Source: Pacificimonas flava
GTDB lineage: Bacteria > Pseudomonadota > Alphaproteobacteria > Sphingomonadales > Sphingomonadaceae
Length of the DNA stretch: 64,000 nucleotides
Reading direction: 5' to 3'
NCBI RefSeq assembly: GCF_000342165.1
Contig: NZ_AMRV01000008.1
Coordinates: forward strand, 62,001-126,000
The notes under the pieces: model-generated
Database searches by the model: none
The model's input: the letters and a program-made list of their open reading frames with translations, nothing else
What the model was told of the DNA's origin: nothing
Shown: piece by piece, positions 28,510 through 36,713 of the stretch
Numbering within the stretch: the first letter of the stretch is position 1
Layout: each line of letters opens with the position of its first letter
Translations under genes and position numbers: made by a program

Positions 28510-30381
28510 TCAGCTTGCCGACGACCAGCCGCAGGCGCGGCCCTCGTTCTGCTCCTCCAGCCAGGCCTGCAGTGGCTGGAAATAGGCCAGCATGGCCTTG
28601 CCGGACATTTCCCGCGTTCCGGTGAAGGCTTCGAGGGCGTCGGGCCACGGCTTGCTGGCGCCCATGGCCAGCATCTGGTTCAGGCGCTCGCCCACCGCCT
28701 TGTTGTTGTAGATGGAGCAGCGGTGCAGCGGCCCCTGCCAACCGGCCTGTTCGCAGGCAGCCTTGTGGAACTGGAACTGCAGAAGCCGCGCCATGAAGTA
28801 GCGGGTGTACGGCGTGTTGCCGGGCACGTGATATTTCGCGCCCGGATCGAAGGCATCTGCCGGCCGCTCCCCGCCCGGCGGGACGATGCCCTGATATTCG
28901 CGGCGAAGATCGGTCCAGGCCTGATTGTAGGTCGCCGGCGTCACCTCGCCGGAAAAGACCTGCCACCGCCATTTGTCGATCAGAAGACCGAAGGGCAGGA
29001 ACGCGACCTTGTCCATCGCCTGGCGCAGGAGGAGGCCGATATCCTTGGACTCGTCCGGCACGTTCGCCGGATCGAGCAGGTTCAGCTTCACCAGATAGTC
29101 CGGCGTCACCGACAGCGCGATGAAATCGCCCACCGCCTCGTGAAAGCCATCATTGGCGGAATTCTTGTAGAGGAAGGGCTGCTGGTTGTACGCGCGCTGA
29201 TAGTAATTGTGGCCCAGCTCGTGATGCGCGGTCGTGAAATCGTCGGCATTCACCTTCGTGCACATCTTGATGCGCAGATCGTCGACATTGTCAACGTCCC
29301 AGGCGCTGGCATGGCACACGACTTCCCGGTCACGCGGCGCCGTGATCATGCTGCGTTCCCAGAACGTCTCCGGCAGTTCGGCGAAGCCGAGCGAGGAGAA
29401 GAACGATTCTCCCGTCTCCACGATCTGGATGGGCGTATAGTCCGCCTGAACCAGCAGGTCGGTCAGGTCGTAGCCAAGGTCGCCGGCACCCGCCGGGGCG
29501 ACGACGTCATAGATGTTGCCCCATTCCTGCGCCCACATATTGCCGAGAAGGTCGGCGCGGATCGGACCGGTCGCCGGCTGCACCTCGTCGCCGTACTTCT
29601 CGTTCAGCCGGGCACGGACATAGCAGTGGAGCTGGTCGTAGAGCGGCTTCACCTCCTGCCAGTTACGGTCGAGGAGGGCGGCGAACTCGTCCGGTGCCAT
29701 GTCATAGCCGGACCGCCACATCGCGCCGGTGTCGGCGTAGCCCAGTTCCTTCGCCCCGGCGTTGGAAATCTCCACGAAGCGCGCATAATCGTCCTTCATG
29801 GGCGCGCCGATCTTGTGCCAGGACGTCCACATTTCCTGCAGTAGCGCCGGATCGCGCACGGTGCCCATCAGCGCCTCCAGATCGTTGCCGCGCGTCACCT
29901 CTCCCTTGTAGGTGCCGGTTCCCTTACCATAGGCGGACTGAAGGCCAGTCAGGAGCGTCGACAGTTCGTCGGCCGCGCCAGGCACATTGGGGGCCGGTGC
30001 CGTCAGACCCTGCCGCAGCATGTTCAGCTTTCGGCTGGTGTCGTAGTCGAGGCCCGGAACGTCGACATATTTCGCCGCCTCGTTCGCCAATTCGACGCCG
30101 AGTTCGGTATATTCCGCACCCGCGCGGGCCGCCAGGTAATCGGTATCGACGGTGATGTGCGTCGCGTTCACCCACGCCGCCTTCCCCGCATAGACGCTGA
30201 GTTCCGCCAGCCGCTTTTCCGCATCGGCGACAAAGGCAGCCGCGTCTGCCGCGGTCGGAGCGGCGCCATCCGCCTGGGACGCGGTTTCGCTGGCACCCGT
30301 GGCCGGACTCTGCGCGGAAGCTGCCGCGCAGCCGGACAGGATGGCGGCCGCCAGCGCGGCGGTGGAAATCTGCTTCAACAT
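28510..30381 (-). CDS. M2-family (ACE-like) peptidyl-dipeptidase lipoprotein
   Basis: A bacterial homologue of angiotensin-converting enzyme, a zinc metallopeptidase removing C-terminal dipeptides. The N terminus is a lipoprotein signal with lipobox LSGC, so it should be anchored in the envelope. The zinc site is HHELGH (His387, Glu388, His391) with the third ligand in NDGFHEAVGDFIAL about 24 residues on. The C-terminal KYHVPGNTPYTRYFMARLLQ segment is typical of M2. At 623 residues it has one catalytic domain. Likely in one transcript with the downstream SIMPL gene. Confidence 0.95.
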   Translation of the reverse strand: MLKQISTAALAAAILSGCAAASAQSPATGASETASQADGAAPTAADAAAFVADAEKRLAELSVYAGKAAWVNATHITVDTDYLAARAGAEYTELGVELANEAAKYVDVPGLDYDTSRKLNMLRQGLTAPAPNVPGAADELSTLLTGLQSAYGKGTGTYKGEVTRGNDLEALMGTVRDPALLQEMWTSWHKIGAPMKDDYARFVEISNAGAKELGYADTGAMWRSGYDMAPDEFAALLDRNWQEVKPLYDQLHCYVRARLNEKYGDEVQPATGPIRADLLGNMWAQEWGNIYDVVAPAGAGDLGYDLTDLLVQADYTPIQIVETGESFFSSLGFAELPETFWERSMITAPRDREVVCHASAWDVDNVDDLRIKMCTKVNADDFTTAHHELGHNYYQRAYNQQPFLYKNSANDGFHEAVGDFIALSVTPDYLVKLNLLDPANVPDESKDIGLLLRQAMDKVAFLPFGLLIDKWRWQVFSGEVTPATYNQAWTDLRREYQGIVPPGGERPADAFDPGAKYHVPGNTPYTRYFMARLLQFQFHKAACEQAGWQGPLHRCSIYNNKAVGERLNQMLAMGASKPWPDALEAFTGTREMSGKAMLAYFQPLQAWLEEQNEGRACGWSSAS

Positions 30382-30441
30382 GGTGATGCCCCTCAGCTCA
30401 CAAAAAGATCGTTTCGTTTGAAAGCGAATGCCGCGCTGCCG

Positions 30442-31209
30442 TCAAGCGGATGGCGGCGAACCGAAGAACGCGGCCAGCGCCTCCCCAAGATCGGGCTTGG
30501 TCACCGACGACATATGCGTGCCGGCGATTTCGGTGAACGCCGCGTCCGGCAGATGTGCGGCAAGTGCCTTTGCATCGGCGAGATACTTGTCCTCCTCGCC
30601 GCAGATGACGGCGGCGGGAATGTTCATATCGCCGAGCGCCGCGCGGTCCGCGTCGCGCAGTGTGTGCAGCAAGTGACGCGCGGCAGTCAGGTCGACCTTG
30701 TTGGTCTTGAGGAACTGCTGCGTGAAATACTCCTCGCTGCCCGGCTTGTGCGTGCCGAATGTGTCGATGATGCCGACATATTCGCCAATGCTGGTGCCGC
30801 GATCATGATCGCAAATGCCCTCCAGTCCCATGCCGCACAGGGCAAGGCGGCGGGGCGCCAGCCCGTCGAGAACGCCGATCGCCGCCGTTCGCGCACCCAG
30901 CGAGAAGCCCGCCAGATCATAATCCTGAATTCCCAAATAATCCGTCCATGCGGCCAGATCCTTTTCGAGAACGCCTGTCGGATAGGCCGCCTCGTCTTCC
31001 GGCGCCGCGCTGTCGCCATGCACCCTGAAATCGAGCATCAGGCAGCGATAGCCGGCGTCGGCCAGCCGCGCCGCCGTGCCGAATTTGATCCAGTTCACCT
31101 CCGCGCTTGAAAACAGGCCATGCATGAGGAGGAGCGGCCGCCCCGCCCCCACCTCGTGCCAGGCGAGTTCGGTGCCATCGAAACTCTCGAAACGGTGGGT
31201 CCGGCTCAG
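30442..31209 (-). CDS. Alpha/beta hydrolase
   Basis: A serine hydrolase of the alpha/beta fold. Oxyanion loop LLLMHGLFSS, nucleophile elbow LAGFSLGARTA (Ser), acid in ICGEEDKYLAD and catalytic His in EIAGTHMSSV. Substrate unknown. The start is uncertain: the only good ribosome site in the region, AGAGGAGG, lies 6 bases before a CTG at 31209, which is used here; the frame continues upstream to a GTG at 31278 and includes TTG codons, none with a good site. The upstream gap also holds the 10-bp palindrome AGTGTACACT at 31270-31279. Confidence 0.82.
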   Translation of the reverse strand: MSRTHRFESFDGTELAWHEVGAGRPLLLMHGLFSSAEVNWIKFGTAARLADAGYRCLMLDFRVHGDSAAPEDEAAYPTGVLEKDLAAWTDYLGIQDYDLAGFSLGARTAAIGVLDGLAPRRLALCGMGLEGICDHDRGTSIGEYVGIIDTFGTHKPGSEEYFTQQFLKTNKVDLTAARHLLHTLRDADRAALGDMNIPAAVICGEEDKYLADAKALAAHLPDAAFTEIAGTHMSSVTKPDLGEALAAFFGSPPSA

Positions 31210-31398
31210 GGAAGCCTCCTCTGGTGCAGGGCGGCGGCGCAACAGGTGCCGCCGGGGCGAAGTTGACAAAGTGTACACTCATACACGCGCACATGCGCGG
31301 GAGAGCGGCGATCCGGCCTCGGATCCTGTCCGACATCTTGTGGCCGACGCGGTCCTATTTTGGAAGCAGGAAGACGCGCGCCCTCAAAACGCGACGTG

Positions 31399-32445
31399 TC
31401 ACAACACGGCAAGCTGCAGGTTGTTCAGCGAGCCGCCATACTGCTCCTTCAGACGCACCTTGCGTTCCAGATCGTCGAGGATCGCGCCGCAGAAATCGAC
31501 GCCGCTGAGATCTTCCAGGAAGTTGATGCCGCCGGGCGTGTCGACGTTGATCTCCATCATCTTGTCGCCGACGATGTCGAGACCGCAAAGGTACATGCCG
31601 TCCTCGATCAGCTTCGGTCCGGCAAGCTCCGCCACCTTCAGCATATCCTCGTCCGGTTCGATCATCTCCACGCCGCCCCCGGCGGAAATGTTGGAGCGGT
31701 GATCCTCCGTCTGACTGAACCGGTGCAGACAGGCATAGGTGTCGCCCACCTTCAGCGGCCGGCCGTTCAGCGTGATCATGCGAATGTCGCCGTCCTTCGC
31801 CTTCGCCAGATATTCCTGCACGATGGCATAGCCGTCGCGGGTCACGGCCTCGATGATCTGGTTCATGTTCCGGCCCGACTTCTTGTCGATGATGAAGACG
31901 CCCTGCCCGCCAGAACCCTGAAGCGGCTTGATAACGGCCTTGCCGCCCTTCTGTGCGTCGACGAAGCGCTTCACCTCCTCCGGCTCGCGCGTGATCAGCG
32001 TCTTCGGCCGCACGCTTTCCGGGAAGTGCTGGAAATAGGTCTTGTTGACCGCGTCCGTCAGGTGCTTGGGATCGTTGAGGACGATCGTGCCGCTCTTTGC
32101 CGCGATCTGCGAGAACAGCAGCCCGGCGGCCGGCGCCCAATCGCGCGTCCCCATTTCCTGGGCGGGATCCGATCGCAGCATCAATATGTCGTAATCGGCA
32201 AGGCAGATACGCTCACGCTCGCGGTTCGTCTGTATCTCCTCAAGGAAGGCCTCGTCCTTTTCGAACTTCGTCTTTCCGACGAGGGTCGCCATCGCGCAAA
32301 TCTCCCCCTCGGGATCGTAGATGAAGTCGCCAAGGCCGATCAGTGCCACCGTATGCCCGCGGGCGCTGGCGATACGGCTGAGGCGGATAGTGGTATAGTT
32401 CGACTGCTCGGTGGCGAGATCGTTGATGACGAAGGCGAGCTTCAT
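31399..32445 (-). CDS. Glutathione-synthase-like ATP-grasp ligase of the QEGLA cluster
   Basis: A 348-residue ATP-grasp enzyme expected to form an amide bond through an acyl phosphate. It looks like GshB overall (MKLAFVINDLATEQSNYTT; ATP loop PLQGSGGQGVFII; EINVDTPGGINFLED metal segment) but differs enough that glutathione synthesis is not assured. Its ATG overlaps the stop of the HExxxH peptidase gene (ATGA), and the N-formylglutamate-amidohydrolase-like gene precedes that, so the three are made together. Such placement argues for a dedicated ligase joining an amino acid to a peptide or small molecule rather than housekeeping GshB. The substrate is unknown. Confidence 0.88.
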   Translation of the reverse strand: MKLAFVINDLATEQSNYTTIRLSRIASARGHTVALIGLGDFIYDPEGEICAMATLVGKTKFEKDEAFLEEIQTNRERERICLADYDILMLRSDPAQEMGTRDWAPAAGLLFSQIAAKSGTIVLNDPKHLTDAVNKTYFQHFPESVRPKTLITREPEEVKRFVDAQKGGKAVIKPLQGSGGQGVFIIDKKSGRNMNQIIEAVTRDGYAIVQEYLAKAKDGDIRMITLNGRPLKVGDTYACLHRFSQTEDHRSNISAGGGVEMIEPDEDMLKVAELAGPKLIEDGMYLCGLDIVGDKMMEINVDTPGGINFLEDLSGVDFCGAILDDLERKVRLKEQYGGSLNNLQLAVL

Positions 32446-33647
32446 GCGGGGGCTTTCTGATAGAGTTCGGTGACGGAAATCGTGCGGACATGGTCCAGAC
32501 GGTCCCGCGCGGCGGGATCTTCGAGATAGCGGGGCAGGAGCGCGGGAGGCATGACGATGCCCTGCTCCCGCAGCGTTTCCAGGGTGTGAATGTGCTTCAA
32601 CGCGAACTTGCCGATAAACAGCGCCTCGAAATCGCCATCGTGATTCAGATAGCGAACGAGGTCCGACAGGCCGGACAGATAAAGCGCGTCCTTCGTCATG
32701 CCCCCGCCGCGCAGCGCCCGAATGGTCGTGGAGAAGGACAGTTCCTCCCCCATGTGACAATGATCGTACATGGCCGCGAAGATTTCGGCCGGTGATTTTT
32801 CCTGCAGCGCCATGTGCGCGGCGATGACCCTGGCCGCGAGCGTACGCAGCCGCATGGGCGGCAAATAACCGGACAGATACTCGGACAGGACGCCAAGCCC
32901 CTCCTGCAAGGCGTCATAATCGGCCAGACCGACCTCGAGCGTTCTCAGCGGCTGCTGGCGCCCATTGTAACGCGTGACGACATGGGTGCCGATCTCATGC
33001 CCCATCAGCGGGATCATATGGCTGACCGGAACGCGGTAGTCGCATGCCACATGCAGATTGCCCTGCGAAACGAAGACGTGGGTGCCCGGATGCGGATCGA
33101 CCACGACCTCGGCCGCAAGCTCGGGAATGCGGTCGCGGTACCAGGCGAGCTCTTCCCGGGCGAGTTCGCAGAACGCCTCGCAATCCGCATCGCGCGGTTC
33201 GGGCTCCTGTGCGGGCACACTCTCGATGATCTCCTCCGCTTCGTCGAGGAGACGAGTGCTCACATCGCCGAAGAGATCGAGGCTGGCCTGGATAAAGCCC
33301 TTGCCGCCGCGCAGGCGGACAAGTTCAAGCTGACGGTCGAGTTCCCGCTGCTTTTCCATCAGCAAGGCCTCGACGAGTTCGTTCTCGATCTCTCGCACGG
33401 GAAGCGCGAACAGTTCGCGGCGCATGCCCTCCAGGTCGTCCAGGCCGGCATCGTATCGGAGCGCGGGCATGTCGCGGAAACCGGATACCTTAAAGCCTGC
33501 AAAGACATCGTCGAGGTTCACCGGCGTCAAGCGGCTGAGCCAGTCGATACGTCCGTCCATTTCGCTGAGCGTATCGTCCACCCTGTGCGCCGCACTGCAC
33601 AGGCCGGGCGCCTTCTCCGCCGGATCGGCATTGCCACGCGCCGCCAT
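32442..33647 (-). CDS. QEGLA-motif (DUF1704) HExxxH metallopeptidase
   Basis: A 401-residue member of the family annotated as flavohemoglobin expression-modulating QEGLA motif protein (DUF1704). Zinc motif GHEIGTH (His217, Glu218, His222) and QEGLGVLSEYL (Glu249 as likely third ligand) are both intact. The eukaryotic DUF1704 enzymes MATCAP1/2 are carboxypeptidases that remove C-terminal Tyr or glutamate from tubulin, so a carboxypeptidase role is plausible here; this is inference by family. Starts at ATG 33647, one base overlapping the upstream stop (TGATG), with stop overlapping the ATP-grasp start. The longer open frame upstream is the antiphase of the previous gene. No signal peptide: cytosolic. 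Confidence 0.9.
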   Translation of the reverse strand: MAARGNADPAEKAPGLCSAAHRVDDTLSEMDGRIDWLSRLTPVNLDDVFAGFKVSGFRDMPALRYDAGLDDLEGMRRELFALPVREIENELVEALLMEKQRELDRQLELVRLRGGKGFIQASLDLFGDVSTRLLDEAEEIIESVPAQEPEPRDADCEAFCELAREELAWYRDRIPELAAEVVVDPHPGTHVFVSQGNLHVACDYRVPVSHMIPLMGHEIGTHVVTRYNGRQQPLRTLEVGLADYDALQEGLGVLSEYLSGYLPPMRLRTLAARVIAAHMALQEKSPAEIFAAMYDHCHMGEELSFSTTIRALRGGGMTKDALYLSGLSDLVRYLNHDGDFEALFIGKFALKHIHTLETLREQGIVMPPALLPRYLEDPAARDRLDHVRTISVTELYQKAPA

Positions 33648-34465
33648 CACGACAGTCCGGCAAGATCGGCACGCGCCCCCGCCACCGCACGCAGTACGCC
33701 GCCGCGCAGATGTTGCAGCGCAAGGATATTGGCCTGCTCGCCCCACTCGTTCATGAAGAATTTCTTGTATTCCAGCGTGACGGTGCAGGCGGCGTCGCCA
33801 TAGGTGGCATAGACCCATTCGGGGAAATGGCCGCCGTCGGGAAAGCGCTTGTTGTGACGCACATCGGGCGTGTTCCCGCATACCGGCTCCGCGCGCAGCG
33901 TTTCGGTGAAGCGGTTCAGCAGATCGCCGTAAATGTCATGGTTCAGTTCCGTCACGCCCAGGTCGATGTCGGGATTGCCCTCCTGCGGCGCCGGATCGCC
34001 ATCCGGCCCCTCCCGCATGTGATTGAAGCTGTGGAGGTCGAGAACCAGAATCCGGCCATACCGGGCGATCATGCGCTCGATAACCGCACCGATCTCGGCG
34101 TAGAAGGCATCGTGCAGCCGGCGGGAGGCCTCCATCTGTTCCTCCGGAAGATCCTCCGACCAGATTTTGAGGCCCCAGGTCTTTTCGGGATCGCTGGTGA
34201 TGCAGAGGTCGCGGGACCGGTTGAGATCGCATTCGAAGCGCGAGCGGTTGGCGCGCGCGACATTGCCCGCCGCGGTCAGGAAATAATCCGTCATCGGGTC
34301 CTCCTCCCGCAGCCGCGTCTGCTCGTCGGCGACCAGCCAGGGATCGAGTTCCTTGCGGATGCGGTGGCCGGCATGGATGGAGGTGGCCAGAATTGGCCCG
34401 CCGCTTGCCAGAATGTTCCAGGGCGCCCCGTTTACAGGGTCGTCGTGAAGAGTGTCGCTATCCAT
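33647..34465 (-). CDS. N-formylglutamate amidohydrolase-like protein
   Basis: A 272-residue zinc hydrolase of the FGase family (related to M14 carboxypeptidase/aminoacylase fold). Candidate metal ligands lie in TSIHAGHRI and VLDLHSFNH; the catalytic Glu is likely in CTVTLEYKKFF. There are no hut (histidine degradation) genes nearby, so a role in His catabolism is not supported; instead it heads the peptidase + ATP-grasp operon. It may deacylate a glutamyl or other N-acyl amino acid linked to that pathway. ATG at 34465 chosen; upstream frame lacks similarity. It is divergent from glutaminase across about 100 bases. Confidence 0.88.
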   Translation of the reverse strand: MDSDTLHDDPVNGAPWNILASGGPILATSIHAGHRIRKELDPWLVADEQTRLREEDPMTDYFLTAAGNVARANRSRFECDLNRSRDLCITSDPEKTWGLKIWSEDLPEEQMEASRRLHDAFYAEIGAVIERMIARYGRILVLDLHSFNHMREGPDGDPAPQEGNPDIDLGVTELNHDIYGDLLNRFTETLRAEPVCGNTPDVRHNKRFPDGGHFPEWVYATYGDAACTVTLEYKKFFMNEWGEQANILALQHLRGGVLRAVAGARADLAGLS

Positions 34466-34568
34466 GCATGCCTGAATGTCTGGCGGCGATGATGGTTCAG
34501 AATCGCCGCGCGGCAGGTGCGCCGCTGCGGCTTCCGCAGAACGCCGCGATCGGCTACCCCCTCGCGCC

Positions 34569-35492
34569 ATGGACCTGCAAGAGATCGTCGACGACACCTA
34601 TCGCGCGCTTGCCGACAGCCGCGGTGCGGGCAAGGTCGCCGACTATATCCCGGCGCTCGCCGAGGTGGATGCTGCGAAGTTCGGTATCGCGGTGGTGACG
34701 CCAGACGGCAGGCGGTTCACGGCCGGCGACGCGGCGGAGCCCTTTTCCATACAAAGCATATCGAAGGTGTTCGTGCTGGCGCTCGCCATCGACCGGCACG
34801 GCGACGCGCTGTTCGACGTGGTCGGGCGCGAACCGTCCGGCGATCCGTTCAATTCCATCGTGCAGCTGGAGCGGGAACGCGGCATCCCGCGCAATCCCTT
34901 CATCAATGCGGGCGCCATCGTCACGACCGACCGCCTGATCGACAGGCGCAGCGACGAGGACGCGTTCGACGAGCTGGTGTCGCTGCTGCGCAAGCTGGCG
35001 CGCGACGACAGCGTCGATTACGACCGCGACGTGGCGCAGTCGGAAAGCCGCACCGGCGCGCGCAACCGCAGCCTGGCCTACTTCATGGAGGATTTCGGGC
35101 GCCTGCTAAATCCCGTCGAAACGGTCCTTGGCGTTTATTTCCGGCAGTGCGCCCTCACCATGTCGTGCGAGCAATTGGCCGAAGCGGCGCTGTTCCTGGC
35201 CTGCGACGGCGTCGATCCGGAAACCGGACACCGCGTCACGACGACCGCCCGTTGCCGCCGCATCAATTCGCTGATGCTGACCTGCGGCCATTACGACAAT
35301 AGCGGTCAGTTCGCCTTCGAAGTCGGTTTTTGCGGCAAGTCCGGGGTTGGCGGCGGTATCCTGGCCATCGTGCCGGACCGAGCCTCCATCGCCGTCTGGT
35401 CGCCCGGCCTGAACCGCGAGGGCACCAGCCTTCTGGGTGCCCGCGCGCTGAGGGAGATCGCCGAGCGGACCGGCTGGTCGATCTTCGGATAA
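34569..35492 (+). CDS. glsA: Glutaminase A
   Basis: Hydrolyses glutamine to glutamate and ammonia; beta-lactamase-like fold. The 307-residue protein has the catalytic Ser-x-x-Lys in SIQSISKVF, the conserved NPFINAGAIV, a YxxQ-type segment (VYFRQCAL), and VGFCGKSGVGGGI near the C terminus. Start at ATG 34569 (MDLQEIVDDTYRAL). It runs divergently from the amidohydrolase/peptidase/ligase operon, which could mean shared regulation of a glutamate-consuming pathway, but this is only positional. Convergent with asd. Confidence 0.96.
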   Translation: MDLQEIVDDTYRALADSRGAGKVADYIPALAEVDAAKFGIAVVTPDGRRFTAGDAAEPFSIQSISKVFVLALAIDRHGDALFDVVGREPSGDPFNSIVQLERERGIPRNPFINAGAIVTTDRLIDRRSDEDAFDELVSLLRKLARDDSVDYDRDVAQSESRTGARNRSLAYFMEDFGRLLNPVETVLGVYFRQCALTMSCEQLAEAALFLACDGVDPETGHRVTTTARCRRINSLMLTCGHYDNSGQFAFEVGFCGKSGVGGGILAIVPDRASIAVWSPGLNREGTSLLGARALREIAERTGWSIFG

Positions 35493-35528
35493 GGGGCCGG
35501 GCGGCCGGACGGGCGCCGGGCTGCGCCT

Positions 35529-36551
35529 CTAGCCCTTTTGCAGTTGCTTGCGGCCGAGAAGTTCCGCGATCTGCACCGCGTTCAGCGCCGCGCCCTTCCT
35601 CAAATTATCGCTGACGCACCACAGGTTCAGGCCGTGCTTCACCGTCGGGTCCTTGCGAATGCGGCTGATATAGGTCGCATATTCGCCGACGCATTCGACG
35701 GGGGTGACGTAGCCGCCATCCTCCCGCTTGTCGACGACCATGCAGCCCGGCGCCTCCCGCAGGATCTTCCGCGCCTCCTCGACACTCAGCTCGTTCTCGA
35801 ACTCGATATTGATGCTTTCGGAATGGCCGACGAAGACCGGCACGCGCACGCAGGTTGCCGTCACCTCGATATCGGGATCGAGGATCTTGTGCGTTTCGGC
35901 GATCATCTTCCACTCTTCCTTCGTGGAGCCATCCTCGAGGAACTTGTCGATATGCGGAATGACATTGAAGGCAATCTGCTTCGTGAAGACCTCATTCTCC
36001 TTCGGGTCCCCAACGAAGATGGCGCGCGTCTGGTTGAAGAGCTCGTCCATCGCCTCCTTGCCGGCACCCGACACCGACTGATAGGTCGAAACGACCACGC
36101 GCTTGATCGTCGCTGCGTCGTGCAGCGGCTTCAGCGCGACGACCATCTGCGCGGTCGAGCAGTTCGGGTTGGCGATGATGTTCCGCTTCATCTTCGTGAC
36201 GGCATCGGGATTCACCTCCGGCACGACCAGCGGCACGTCGGGCTCCATGCGGTAAAGCGAGGAATTGTCGATGACGATGCAGCCTGCCTTTGCCGCGCGG
36301 GGGGCGTACTCCTTCGTCGGGCCGGAACCTGCCGCGAACAGCGCGATATCCCAGCCGGTAAAATCGAAGTGCTCGATAGACTGAACCTTCAGCTCCTCGC
36401 CCGTGTCGCCGAAATCGATCATGCGGCCCTGGCTGCGGCTGGAGGCGACCACCGCCAGCGCATCGAGCGGAAATTCACGCTCCGACAGGATGTTCAGCAT
36501 TTCGCGGCCGACATTGCCGGTCGCGCCCACCACGACGACGCGGTAACCCAT
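35529..36551 (-). CDS. asd: Aspartate-semialdehyde dehydrogenase
   Basis: Reduces aspartyl phosphate to aspartate semialdehyde with NADPH, feeding lysine/diaminopimelate, threonine and methionine synthesis. The 340-residue protein has the N-terminal GATGNVGREML cofactor loop, active-site Cys131 in NPNCSTAQ, VSTYQSVSGAG, and the catalytic His region VFVGHSESI. The ATG at 36551 has GGAG just upstream; the frame upstream of it is not conserved. Confidence 0.97.
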   Translation of the reverse strand: MGYRVVVVGATGNVGREMLNILSEREFPLDALAVVASSRSQGRMIDFGDTGEELKVQSIEHFDFTGWDIALFAAGSGPTKEYAPRAAKAGCIVIDNSSLYRMEPDVPLVVPEVNPDAVTKMKRNIIANPNCSTAQMVVALKPLHDAATIKRVVVSTYQSVSGAGKEAMDELFNQTRAIFVGDPKENEVFTKQIAFNVIPHIDKFLEDGSTKEEWKMIAETHKILDPDIEVTATCVRVPVFVGHSESINIEFENELSVEEARKILREAPGCMVVDKREDGGYVTPVECVGEYATYISRIRKDPTVKHGLNLWCVSDNLRKGAALNAVQIAELLGRKQLQKG

Positions 36552-36713
36552 AATCTCCGTCCTTCTCAGCTTTTCAGAGCCAGCGCTTAAGAGGTGCAGC
36601 GCAGCGGCGCAACGCACCCGTATCGGGATCGCTTCACGGAGCCTTGCAAAGCGGCGGGAGGCAAATGGCAACCTTCGGCAAGCTTGGCGCGGGTATCCCC
36701 CTCGTCGTTCAGC

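Noticed and set aside
31290-31345. Second copy of the 46341 palindromic repeat
   Set aside because: A GGATCCGGCCTC-like stretch looks faintly similar but has no matching second arm.
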